Positions 15,589 to 21,668 of a stretch of 21,668 nt of DNA are shown here, piece after piece. This DNA is from Bacillus sp. UNC41MFS5 (GTDB lineage Bacteria > Bacillota > Bacilli > Bacillales_B > DSM-18226), in contig NZ_JMLP01000037.1 in assembly GCF_000686805.1 (NCBI RefSeq), forward strand, positions 1 through 21,668, written 5' to 3'. The stretch's first letter is position 1. Each line of letters starts with the position of its first letter. The position numbers were made by a program, and so were the translations under genes. The notes under the pieces were generated by a model that searched no databases, had not been told where the DNA came from, and saw only the letters and a program-made list of their open reading frames with translations.

Positions 15589-15781
15589 CCAAATACTACC
15601 TCCAAAATTTATTATTAAATTATTTCATTGCATGTTTGTTAGTTTGTACAATCAATAGATATTAAATACTGTATAGAATGGCAGGTTTAAACACTAAAAA
15701 AATCTTAAGATTTACATTAGGAGGTTGTTAAAATTTGATGCGTATCTTTTTCTAATATCAATTATAAGGGGGGGATATAAC

Positions 15782-15822
15782 TTGAACTGTGCATCCGATT
15801 AGATTGAACAAGCTTACTTTAT
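15782..15822 (+). pseudogene. 5' piece of a small gene apparently split by the TnpB element
   Basis: A TTG at 15782 follows a GGGGGGG ribosome binding site by seven bases. The frame reads MNCASD, an in-frame TAG (15800-15802), then IEQAYF. Joining 15822 directly to 17581 keeps the frame and gives FIGYNKGYAKGK, continuing into the downstream ORF. The stop codon would be secondary decay or a sign that the start is wrong. This reconstruction is inference. Confidence 0.35.
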
Positions 15823-15839
15823 CAAAAAGCAGCGTAAAA

Positions 15840-15859
15840 CCCTAGCTTCAGATATGGGG
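15840..15859 (+). repeat. Left-end hairpin of the TnpB element
   Basis: Imperfect stem with one mismatch and a bulged T. It matches the right-end hairpin in 16-17 of about 20 positions. Confidence 0.65.
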
Positions 15860-15911
15860 ATATAAGCTGTATTTTTTTCGATTTTTTTTAGGATAATACC
15901 AGTAATTTTAC

Positions 15912-15941
15912 TATACATCCTTTGGGGTTATTTGGTATAAT
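15912..15941 (+). promoter_or_regulatory. tnpB promoter with extended -10
   Basis: TGGTATAAT (15933-15941) is a consensus extended -10. TATACA at 15912-15917 is a 4/6 -35 with an 18-base spacer. The LexA-type box starts 11 bases downstream. Confidence 0.65.
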
Positions 15942-15952
15942 GAGAGTATAAA

Positions 15953-15968
15953 CAGAACGTTTGTTCTG
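15953..15968 (+). promoter_or_regulatory. LexA (DinR) SOS box over the tnpB start site
   Basis: CAGAAC-GTTT-GTTCTG is a perfect 6-bp inverted repeat containing GAAC-N4-GTTC, the core of the Gram-positive LexA box. It covers roughly +5 to +20 of the predicted transcript, where a repressor would block initiation. Confidence 0.65.
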
Positions 15969-15989
15969 ATAATGAAGGGGGGGAATAAA

Positions 15990-17486
15990 ATGTATCGATC
16001 CTATAAAATACAAATTCAGCCGGAACATGAATTGTTTGACTACTGTGACTCCCTCTGTTTTAAAGCGAAAAACTTGTACAATATCACCAACTACTATATT
16101 AGACAGGTTTACACAGCTTTAAAAAAAGAAACAAGAAATGAAAATCAACTTCAAGTTCTAACAGATATTCAAGACTATTTACCTCAAATGAATCAAATTC
16201 GTCTAAAAAGTTTTGAGAGAGTCAAATCTAAGCCTAAAAAAGTTGATAATAATGGTCATTTTTTGGAGCCAAAACTGAATCTATTTGAAATGCCCCACCC
16301 AGAGAAAGCTTTCCTTCCCTATAACTTTGTAGAAGCACTATTTAAAGTGATGAAACAAACCGATTACGTTTCTATGCCCTCTCAGTCCAATCAACAAACA
16401 ATCAAAAAGGTCTATGATGATTGGAAAAGTTTCTTCGAAGCCTCAAAGAAATATAAAACCAAGCCTGCTAGTTTTTCAGGAAAACCAAAGATACCTAAGT
16501 ATAAACCGAAGAATGGACGTACGACAGTTTATTTAACCAATCAAATTACCAAAATTAATTATGGAAATGTGCTTTCGTTACCAGGAACTCCTCTTACATT
16601 AAAACTAGGAAAAATCGCACATAATGATGGTAAACTACAACAGGTGCGTATTGTCCCGTCCTATGGTCGGTATGTGATGGAAGTTGTTTTTAAATGTGAA
16701 CAGGAAAAGGAGATCAAACGATCAGAAGACCAATTAAATGAGTGGATATTTGAGCCGAAACGAGTAATGGGGATTGATTTGGGCGTTGATAACCTTGCAA
16801 CTATCATTGATAACACGGGGCGAAAGCCTCTGCTTATCAAAGGCAAATGGTTAAAATCGATCAATCAATACTATAACAAATTAAGAGCCAAATACATGAG
16901 TATCCTTCGAAATGGAAAAGGACCAAAGGAAGGGAAGTTTAACACCACGAGATTAATTTCATTAGACCGAAAAAGGAACAATCGAGTCATGGATTTTTTG
17001 CATAAGGCCAGCGCGAAAGTGGTAGAAATTGCGAAAGAAAGAACCATAGATACGATCATCATTGGAAAAAATGAGGGTTGGAAGATGGAGGTTGAGATGC
17101 AAAAGACTAGTAAACCAACCTTCATACAAATCCCATTTTTCACTTTAATAGGAATGATTCGATACAAAGCAGAGCAACATGGAATTCAAGTCATAGTCCG
17201 AGAAGAAAGCTATACCTCCAAGTCTAGTTTCTTGAATCATGACCCGATTCCAACCTACGGGGAAGAGCACCAAACTAATTTTAGCGGATATAGAAGCAGT
17301 CGAGCTTTTTACAAAATCAAATGCTCAAAGATTTTGATCCATGCGGATGTGAATGGAGCTTTGAATATTGTCCGTAAACATACCAAGGATGCCTTCGAAG
17401 GAATGGAGATAAAACAATTCCTTCAATCTCCACAAAAAATAATCATCATGAAGAAAAGAAAGGCAAAGCTGAAGGCCTCGGCCTGA
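15990..17486 (+). CDS. tnpB: TnpB RNA-guided nuclease, IS1341 type, no zinc finger
   Basis: 498 residues. TnpB proteins are RNA-guided DNA nucleases, the ancestors of Cas12, that cut the empty donor site using a guide RNA from the element's right end. The RuvC residues are Asp263 (GIDLGVDN), Glu405/406 (REESYTSK) and Asp453 (HADVNGALNI). Residues 411-450, where most TnpBs carry a four-Cys zinc finger, contain only one Cys (445), a known sub-branch. The length exceeds typical ~400-aa TnpBs. ATG at 15990 is preferred over 15972, because the G7 ribosome binding site (15977-15983) lies between them. All catalytic residues and an open frame suggest activity. Confidence 0.9.
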   Translation: MYRSYKIQIQPEHELFDYCDSLCFKAKNLYNITNYYIRQVYTALKKETRNENQLQVLTDIQDYLPQMNQIRLKSFERVKSKPKKVDNNGHFLEPKLNLFEMPHPEKAFLPYNFVEALFKVMKQTDYVSMPSQSNQQTIKKVYDDWKSFFEASKKYKTKPASFSGKPKIPKYKPKNGRTTVYLTNQITKINYGNVLSLPGTPLTLKLGKIAHNDGKLQQVRIVPSYGRYVMEVVFKCEQEKEIKRSEDQLNEWIFEPKRVMGIDLGVDNLATIIDNTGRKPLLIKGKWLKSINQYYNKLRAKYMSILRNGKGPKEGKFNTTRLISLDRKRNNRVMDFLHKASAKVVEIAKERTIDTIIIGKNEGWKMEVEMQKTSKPTFIQIPFFTLIGMIRYKAEQHGIQVIVREESYTSKSSFLNHDPIPTYGEEHQTNFSGYRSSRAFYKIKCSKILIHADVNGALNIVRKHTKDAFEGMEIKQFLQSPQKIIIMKKRKAKLKASA

Positions 17487-17596
17487 TGTAGTAGCGGGAC
17501 TTGTGGTAGCCCTCGTAAAGACAATGGGCTTAACAGCCTATTCTTTCGAAACCCCTAGCTTTAGCTATGGGGATACTCATTGGATATAATAAAGGG
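17487..17596 (+). ncRNA. Predicted omega RNA (TnpB guide RNA) at the right end
   Basis: In this superfamily the guide RNA covers the end of tnpB and the right end, and its 3' ~16 bases come from the flanking DNA. Here a GGGCT-TAAC-AGCCT hairpin (about 17526-17540) is followed by the right-end hairpin. The predicted guide would begin TGGATATAATAAAGGG at 17581. Limits are inferred; the RNA probably starts within tnpB. Confidence 0.4.
17552..17572 (+). repeat. Right-end hairpin of the TnpB element
   Basis: CCCCTAGCT and AGCTA-T-GGGG form a perfect nine-pair stem with one bulged T and a TT loop. Confidence 0.75.
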
Positions 17597-17815
17597 TATG
17601 CGAAGGGGAAAGAGAATGATGTTAAAGTGATTAAATTCCCTAATCTACTAAACATGAGTGAAAGTGATGTGGTAGATCTTCGTGATATGGTACGAAGCTC
17701 TTCCTACTCTAAAGTAGTCATGATGGTTACTTATGCACCAGCTCCTGGCAAGGGTGGAAGTGCTACTTATGATTATGAAGTCATTATGAAGGCAAATAAA
17801 AAGAAGAAGAATTAA
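17581..17815 (+). pseudogene. 3' part of a small gene split by the TnpB element
   Basis: The open frame gives GYNKGYAKGKEND, then NLLNMSESDVVDLRDMV and a lysine-rich end, about 78 codons. The only upstream ATG (17567) lies within the IS hairpin and has no ribosome binding site, so this looks like the C-terminal part of a gene whose start is at 15782. It is soluble, of unknown function. A strong terminator follows. It may still be expressed from the IS transcript. Confidence 0.5.
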
Positions 17816-17827
17816 TTAAAATCTTAG

Positions 17828-17868
17828 AAAAGCTGCCCTAAAATAATTTCTTTGGGGTAGCTTTTTTT
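17828..17868 (+). terminator. Intrinsic terminator
   Basis: AAAGCTGCCCTAAA pairs with TTTGGGGTAGCTTT (with G-U pairs) and continues into a T-run at 17862-17868. Confidence 0.85.
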
Positions 17869-17958
17869 GTGTCTAAGTGGAGGAGTCTTTCCGACTAGTT
17901 CCTCTCCTGAAATCAAGCAAGATATTATCAGTAGAATATATATGTTCAATAAACATGC

Positions 17959-17990
17959 GCCCTAATTCCAAAAAGGAATTAGGGCTATTT
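17959..17990. terminator. Hairpin, probable terminator
   Basis: GCCCTAATTCC (17959-17969) pairs perfectly with GGAATTAGGGC (17975-17985) around AAAAA. It is followed by TATTT only. Confidence 0.65.
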
Positions 17991-18146
17991 CAATTTTGAA
18001 CAAATAAGTTTCATTAAAAATAAAATTCTCTCATTTAATCGTACATTGATTTCTATATATACATAATAGTAAAAAATATGTCAGACCTCATATTTTTCAG
18101 ACAAGGAGTGGATCCAAATGAGTAACTTTTTACCCGTCAATGGATT

Positions 18147-18218
18147 AACAAAAGTGCCTGTCACTACCCGTATTTTGTCGAATTTATCGACATTTCTCGG
18201 GGAGTGACAGGCACTGTT
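18147..18218. repeat. 72-bp palindromic repeat (GTGCCTGTCAC family), copy B
   Basis: The arms AGTGCCTGTCAC (18153-18164) and GTGACAGGCACT (18204-18215) are identical to copy A at 2538-2609. The core differs at only a handful of bases. It lies ten bases from the stop of the last GerPA-like gene. Confidence 0.85.
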
Positions 18219-18228
18219 CTTAAAAGTG

Positions 18229-18465
18229 TCAAACAACACTATTTTTAACGGCATTGCTATCACTGACATCGGGGTCAACTATATTATTGGATGAGAGATT
18301 GACAGGGGACAAGTCACCGAGTACTTCTCCAAATGCCTGATTTCGCTTATAGGATATAAATTGGTCAATGATTTGTAACGACCCCGTATTTGCAACTGCT
18401 CCATTGTCAACGCTGTTAACCTTAACGCCCAACACATTGATGACCATCGGAGAAATAAAAAACAT
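18229..18465 (-). CDS. GerPA/GerPF-family spore germination protein (paralogue 4)
   Basis: 78 residues. The family hallmark is a hydrophobic start (VINVLGVKVNSVDNGAVANTG), then SYKRNQAFGE and an Asp/Ser-rich tail (DPDVSDSNAVKNS). GerP proteins are inner-coat factors needed for germinants to pass the spore coat. AGGAG lies about eight bases before the ATG. It is the last of four tandem paralogues, 56 bases after the previous one. Probably expressed in the mother cell late in sporulation, by family analogy. Confidence 0.75.
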   Translation of the reverse strand: MFFISPMVINVLGVKVNSVDNGAVANTGSLQIIDQFISYKRNQAFGEVLGDLSPVNLSSNNIVDPDVSDSNAVKNSVV

Positions 18466-18521
18466 GTAAACACTCCTATTTTTTAATGTCTACCCCAAGC
18501 CCAGGACGATGGAACAAATTG

Positions 18522-18755
18522 CTATAGGATACTTGATTTTACGGATGAACTATCAACAACATCATTGTCCAACACCCAAGAAGTTGACGACAGAATCGGG
18601 CAAAAGTCTCCGTTTTGTTCTCCAATTCCTTGATTGCGCTTATAGGAGACAAACAAGTCCAGGTGCTGGCTTGGCCCTAGATTCACAACTGATCCATGGT
18701 CAATGGCATTAATTTTTATCCCCAAAATGTTAAGTGTAGCAGGCGCAAATGTCAT
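18522..18755 (-). CDS. GerPA/GerPF-family spore germination protein (paralogue 3)
   Basis: 77 residues starting MTFAPATLNILGIKINAIDHG. It shares VNLG..., SYKRNQGIGEQNGDF and a DNDVVDSSSVK tail with its neighbour at 18229, its closest paralogue. The frame is open further upstream, but AGGAGTGA sits properly before the ATG at 18755, and an earlier start would overlap the preceding gene. Confidence 0.78.
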   Translation of the reverse strand: MTFAPATLNILGIKINAIDHGSVVNLGPSQHLDLFVSYKRNQGIGEQNGDFCPILSSTSWVLDNDVVDSSSVKSSIL

Positions 18756-18765
18756 GGTCTCACTC

Positions 18766-19020
18766 CTATGGAAATGGAACTTTGGCCGCCGTTTCAAAGG
18801 TAGAGTTGGAATCCAGTTGATCACGGTCATCAACAAAACTTCTTGTACCGAGAAAGTTGCTTCCGTCTCCCATATTTTGGCCTAAACCCATATTTTTTTT
18901 GTCTGAATTATGCCATTCTGCTAGTAGGTTTTGCCCGACATTGATGGCTGAGGCATTCTCAAAAGAGTTTACCTTTATGATATTGATATTGATGTTGATG
19001 TAAGGAACCGGACCAGACAT
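18766..19020 (-). CDS. GerPA/GerPF-family spore germination protein (paralogue 2)
   Basis: 84 residues. It opens MSGPVPYININININ-like and continues IIKVNSFENASAINVGQNLLAEWHNSDKK-type sequence. GLGQNMGD and a DDRDQLD tail follow the family plan. An AGGAGG ribosome binding site lies five bases before the ATG. Ten bases separate it from the next gene, so the two are translationally close. Confidence 0.8.
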   Translation of the reverse strand: MSGPVPYINININIIKVNSFENASAINVGQNLLAEWHNSDKKNMGLGQNMGDGSNFLGTRSFVDDRDQLDSNSTFETAAKVPFP

Positions 19021-19029
19021 AAAACCCTC

Positions 19030-19269
19030 CTAAGCATTTTTATTCGTTGTTTTTTGTGACATGCTATCCTGAAGCTCATTATCAATGGTTGAAGAGATGG
19101 TGAAAGCTCTCAGAGTACCATCTGCCAGTTGCTGGCCAAATCCTTGGTTTTTCTTTGCACTTACATTTTTGTTTTGAATCAAAGTTGAATTAAATGAAAC
19201 TGTATTTAAATGATCAACATTATTCAGTTTTATACCTTTTAAATTTATCGTTGTTGGTAAAAAGAACAT
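19030..19269 (-). CDS. GerPA/GerPF-family spore germination protein (paralogue 1)
   Basis: 79 residues, first gene of the minus-strand cluster. INLKGIKLNNVDHLNTVSFN is the N-terminal family block and KKNQGFGQQLADG the central one. AAAGGA precedes the ATG by about nine bases. It is divergent from the Hsp20 gene across ~235 bp, in which I saw no firm sigma-E or sigma-K promoter. Confidence 0.78.
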   Translation of the reverse strand: MFFLPTTINLKGIKLNNVDHLNTVSFNSTLIQNKNVSAKKNQGFGQQLADGTLRAFTISSTIDNELQDSMSQKTTNKNA

Positions 19270-19505
19270 AGATCAGAATCCTTTCCATTCAGCTCCCGGG
19301 ATACTTAAAGCCTATGCTGGACACATAATGATTATGTTAGGACATTAAGTGTAGAAACCAGTAATATGAACAGCGTTATATTTTTTTGGAATTTTTTAAG
19401 TAATAATCCTTTTTCCATGAATGATTTGATAAATCATAAATACGATGAATATAGGATGCACTTTTATAAATGGACCAGCTTTATACTTCTGAGGGGGATC
19501 CATAC

Positions 19506-19979
19506 ATGGATATGAATAAGATGTTACAATGGATGGATTTAGCAAAGAATTATCAATCCAATGACTTTTGGAGTGGTATTTTTGAGCAGCCCTCCTTTGA
19601 TGAATTTATGAAAAGTAATTTTGATTTTGGACAGCCCGGAGAGGCAAAATCAGAACCTGTGAGGGGAAAAAATTTTCCGCCAACCGATATCTATTTGACA
19701 GACAAAGAGGTTATATTGGTCGCCGATCTGCCTGGTTATTTAAAAGAAGATATCCAGTTGTCTGTATCAGGTATAAAGGTATTAATAAAAGGAAGCAAAA
19801 AAAACCTCATCCAAGGGGAGGTGGTACAGCAAGAAAGAAATACTGGAGATTTCGAGCGGATTATCCAGCTTCCGGAACCTGTGCTGCCCAATCAAGTTAG
19901 TGCAAGGTTTAGCAATGGCTTGTTGATTGTTTCTTATAAACGGCATTATTTTAATGAAGAGCAGGTGCCAATCGATTAA
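19506..19979 (+). CDS. Hsp20/alpha-crystallin small heat-shock protein, spore-coat type
   Basis: 157 residues. The alpha-crystallin domain runs from about PPTDIYLTDKEVILVADLPG to the end, with the family segment FERIIQLP and the closing NGLLIVSYKR (A-x-x-x-n-G-x-L type). The N-terminal arm is rich in Met, Trp and Phe, as in substrate-binding arms. Bacillus has Hsp20-fold coat proteins (CotM, CotP), and the neighbours here are germination-type proteins, so a coat-assembly role is likely. ATG at 19506 with GGGGG eight bases upstream is preferred to the ATG at 19470. Confidence 0.85.
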   Translation: MDMNKMLQWMDLAKNYQSNDFWSGIFEQPSFDEFMKSNFDFGQPGEAKSEPVRGKNFPPTDIYLTDKEVILVADLPGYLKEDIQLSVSGIKVLIKGSKKNLIQGEVVQQERNTGDFERIIQLPEPVLPNQVSARFSNGLLIVSYKRHYFNEEQVPID

Positions 19980-20049
19980 TCAAGCTTCAAGCATTTCATA
20001 CGATGGTTGTAATAACGGAAAAATAAATCATAGTTTGCGGGGATTTACT

Positions 20050-20943
20050 ATGCCTATTAAAGGGATATTCGGCCGAAATAATGAGGAAAATTCGATAAAC
20101 GGCACAAATGATTACGATAAGCAAATTTTACGGATAAACACACTGGAAGTCCAAGTGAAAAAATTATTAGAATTTGAAAAACAAATTCGGCTCTCGAAGT
20201 ATGGGACTGACAAAATTGTGAAAGACAGGAACTCGTGGACCGAGCAGAAAAAAGTGGATGCAAATAAGTCCGAACAGGAGAATCACTCAAAAAGGAACGT
20301 TGAAAATACTCTACAAGTACAAAAAGTCAATGAGCTGTCACAAAGGATTGACAACCTTGAGAAAATGGTTCGAGAAATGATTGTGTCACAACACGCTAAG
20401 CGATCAGAAAGAGATATGGATGGGGGTATTTATCGTTCTAGGGAAAATAGGAGCGATGTGCCAGAACAGAGTGACGCCCTCTCCTCTCTAATAAGCAGGA
20501 GAGTCCGTGAGCTGGAGAAGAATTATGAAATGGTTAATGAGGTACAAGCTGGGATACTCACTCAAATCGAAGAACTAGTAGAAAAGCATAATCATATGTT
20601 GGGGAAGTGGGAGAAAACGGAAAGTGAAGAAATACAGCAAAATCCTATTATTCAAACATTATATATTGATAAATTTTTTTTAGATAAATATGAGCAAACC
20701 AATAACTTTGGCCAGATTGGCATTCATGCGTTGAGCGGTGCCCTCAATATTGGAGCGACCTATGGAAAAGATGTTATACCTAGAAGAATAACAGAGGAAG
20801 TAAAAGAGGAAATCGAAAAGATAAAGGCCGACATGGGGGAAATGGAAAAACCACCAACTAGTACAGACGAAGCGGACAAGCCTCCAAAAGATGAATCATC
20901 GGACGAGGGGGAGGAACAGTACATTGAGATTGAGATTGAGTGA
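20050..20943 (+). CDS. GerPC-like coiled-coil spore germination protein
   Basis: 297 residues. Long heptad-like helices (~25-60, 95-125, 150-190) are followed by the diagnostic block IQTLYIDKFFLDKYEQTNN and LSGALNIGATYG. GerPC proteins end in an equivalent YKFDQL...GTLNIG block. A charged helix and an acidic tail (EGEEQYIEIEIE) finish the protein. ATG at 20050 is chosen: it is in frame, follows GCGGGGA, and does not overlap the Hsp20 gene, although the frame opens earlier. Likely co-transcribed with the Hsp20 gene 70 bases upstream. Family assignment is by pattern, not search. Confidence 0.72.
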   Translation: MPIKGIFGRNNEENSINGTNDYDKQILRINTLEVQVKKLLEFEKQIRLSKYGTDKIVKDRNSWTEQKKVDANKSEQENHSKRNVENTLQVQKVNELSQRIDNLEKMVREMIVSQHAKRSERDMDGGIYRSRENRSDVPEQSDALSSLISRRVRELEKNYEMVNEVQAGILTQIEELVEKHNHMLGKWEKTESEEIQQNPIIQTLYIDKFFLDKYEQTNNFGQIGIHALSGALNIGATYGKDVIPRRITEEVKEEIEKIKADMGEMEKPPTSTDEADKPPKDESSDEGEEQYIEIEIE

Positions 20944-20967
20944 ATTCAGGGGTCAGACCCCCTGAAT
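20944..20967. terminator. Palindrome directly after the GerPC-like gene
   Basis: ATTCAGGGG (20944-20952) pairs with CCCCTGAAT (20959-20967). There is no T-run. GGGGTCAGACCCC-type palindromes recur in Bacillaceae genomes, so it may be another small repeat family used as a transcript end. Confidence 0.55.
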
Positions 20968-20998
20968 GTGACTCCTGAATGCGCTTAACGAGTGACCT

Positions 20999-21307
20999 TT
21001 ATTTTATGGTGATTTTACAACTACCCTTAGTGTCTACACCTACCAACTGAACCGAATACTTGTTGCTTTCTGCTTCTAAGCTGAATTCACCTACATCACT
21101 GGAACTAAAGCTTTTCGAAAAGCATTCTCCCTTCATGCTTCTCAACTCGATCGTTAAAGATTCCTTTTTTACCACTACCGAATATGTTGGCTCTTCAAAA
21201 AAGGACATGAATGGGAAGTGCATAATTAAAATCACAATATCTGATGTAATAGGCTGTATTTCCATAATGGTTTTAGGAATATCCATCGAACGCTTACAGC
21301 AATTCAT
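20999..21307 (-). CDS. Small hypothetical protein, possibly a decayed fragment
   Basis: A 102-codon frame without a ribosome binding site. The C-terminal two-thirds (PTYSVVVKKESLTIELRS, EFSLEAESNKYSVQLVG, CKITIK) look like a real beta-rich secreted domain. The N-terminus is odd, with hydrophobic pieces but no signal peptide. I suspect the 3' part of a lipoprotein-like gene whose start is lost. The opposite-strand frame (21060-21368) has no protein-like features. Confidence 0.4.
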   Translation of the reverse strand: MNCCKRSMDIPKTIMEIQPITSDIVILIMHFPFMSFFEEPTYSVVVKKESLTIELRSMKGECFSKSFSSSDVGEFSLEAESNKYSVQLVGVDTKGSCKITIK

Positions 21308-21373
21308 AGAAATTTTCTGGAGAAAAAACTGCCTGTTGCAAAATGAATATGAAAGTGTTATTATATAAAAGTT

Positions 21374-21404
21374 GCTTTTAACAGCGGTCCTATTAGTTAA
21401 AAGC
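21374..21404. terminator. Hairpin upstream of the rrn promoter
   Basis: GCTTTTAAC (21374-21382) pairs with GTTAAAAGC (21396-21404). It has a weak stem and no T-run. Confidence 0.35.
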
Positions 21405-21431
21405 GATAGCGAAATAAGTTAATTTATTATA

Positions 21432-21460
21432 TTGACATAATGATAGAGATTCGATATAAT
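21432..21460 (+). promoter_or_regulatory. rRNA operon promoter
   Basis: Perfect consensus TTGACA (21432-21437) and TATAAT (21455-21460) with a 17-base spacer, about 140 bases before the 16S gene. Confidence 0.93.
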
Positions 21461-21488
21461 AACAAATGTCGCTTCTGACAAACAAGAT

Positions 21489-21503
21489 TGTTCTTTGAAA
21501 ACT
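21489..21503 (+). promoter_or_regulatory. boxA antitermination element
   Basis: TGTTCTTTGAAAACT matches the Bacillus rrn boxA, where Nus factors assemble for antitermination. Confidence 0.85.
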
Positions 21504-21537
21504 AAACAAACAAAATCGTGCAAACAAACAATATTAA

Positions 21538-21571
21538 TCGTGTTTCTTCTATTAATATAGTAAGAACACGA
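21538..21571 (+). other. Leader hairpin, possible pre-16S processing stem
   Basis: TCGTGTT..CTT pairs with AAG-AACACGA with one bulge, 28 bases before the 16S gene. It is placed where pre-16S RNA is folded and cut. Confidence 0.4.
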
Positions 21572-21598
21572 GCCAACGTAACAAATGAGCTAATCAAC

Positions 21599-21668
21599 TT
21601 TCTTGGAGAGTTTGATCCTGGCTCAGGACGAACGCTGGCGGCGTGCCTAATACATGCAAGTCGAGCGA
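21599..21668 (+). rRNA. rrs: 16S ribosomal RNA, 5' end (partial)
   Basis: GGAGAGTTTGATCCTGGCTC and the following CTGGCGGCGTGCCTAATAC segment are the universal bacterial 16S 5' end. The gene continues beyond the window. Confidence 0.97.

Larger units (their letters stand above)
15823..17580 (+). mobile_element. IS1341-like (IS200/IS605 superfamily) solo-TnpB element
   Basis: Two related subterminal hairpins bracket a tnpB gene. The left one (15840-15859) is CCC-TAGCT-TC-AGATA-T-GGGG. The right one (17552-17572) is CCCC-TAGCT-TT-AGCTA-T-GGGG. Both have the bulged T typical of this superfamily. No Y1 transposase (TnpA) is present, so movement would need one in trans. The tips are inferred: TTTAT at 15818-15822 as left cleavage site/TAM and CTCAT at 17576-17580 at the right. 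Unlike most IS elements, these leave no target duplication. Confidence 0.7.
17819..18228. other. Gene-poor interval with two hairpins and a palindromic repeat
   Basis: It holds the terminator above, a second hairpin, an 11-codon start fragment, and the 72-bp repeat. ATG at 18118 is preceded by AAGGAGTGG and reads MSNFLPVNGLT before running into the repeat, where the frame stops after 29 codons. It looks like a small gene interrupted by the repeat. Confidence 0.5.

Noticed and set aside
17567..17580. ATG at 17567 as start of an 82-aa gene
   Set aside because: The codon is part of the IS right-end hairpin and lacks a ribosome binding site; a split gene is a better explanation.
19270..19505. 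CATA-type sigma-K/sigma-E promoters in the divergent spore-gene region
   Set aside because: Several CATA motifs exist, but none has a matching second half and -35 on the right strand.
21060..21368. 102-codon plus-strand ORF before the rrn promoter
   Set aside because: No start signals; it is the complement of the more protein-like minus-strand frame.

Overview
The window is chromosomal DNA from a spore-forming member of the Bacillaceae, probably of the Bacillus/Neobacillus type. The evidence is the 5S and 16S sequences, the Val-Thr-Lys...Ala tRNA order behind the 5S gene, the AGGAGG-type ribosome binding sites, the sporulation-type proteins and the low-GC codon use. It spans the interval between two rRNA operons in the same orientation. 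It opens with a 5S rRNA gene and a shrunken tRNA cluster, and closes with an rrn promoter, boxA-like leader and the first ~70 bases of a 16S gene. The 21 kb between them is a mosaic of metabolic, decayed, mobile and spore-related pieces.

Layout: (1) 1-810, 5S, four tRNAs (Lys looks degenerate), a chimeric tRNA scar and two strong terminators. (2) 810-1485, a gene-poor stretch with a degenerate ~230-bp repeat carrying two CAAACGTTTG palindromes. (3) 1486-2394, a Gfo/Idh/MocA oxidoreductase. (4) 2652-4274 (minus), a secreted SLT-type peptidoglycan hydrolase with SH3b and three Ig-like repeats. (5) 4506-13267, a nearly complete autoinducer-2 (Lsr) system: lsrR-lsrK-cupin on the minus strand, divergent from lsrA-lsrC-lsrD-lsrB-lsrF on the plus strand. 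The control region holds a 13/14 match to the CcpA cre consensus. LsrG is absent and a small cupin is present instead. (6) 13355-13927 (minus), a membrane-anchored DUF6241-like protein. (7) 14059-15588, a scar zone: an Mrr-type nuclease gene and an HTH gene truncate each other, followed by the second copy of the palindrome-bearing repeat and a previously easy-to-miss 41-aa gene. (8) 15782-17815, a solo-TnpB (IS1341-like) element with LE/RE hairpins and a LexA-box promoter, apparently inserted in a small gene. (9) 18229-20943, a spore-germination-type locus: four GerPA/GerPF-like proteins on the minus strand, divergent from an Hsp20 protein and a GerPC-like coiled-coil protein. (10) 20999-21307, a doubtful small ORF before the rrn promoter.

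The Lsr genes form a coherent circuit. LsrB captures AI-2, LsrACD imports it, LsrK phosphorylates it, phospho-AI-2 would relieve LsrR repression, and LsrF degrades the product. Small palindromic repeats of two families sit directly 3' of minus-strand genes throughout the window. One family shows compensatory base changes in its stem, so the folded structure rather than the sequence seems to be kept.
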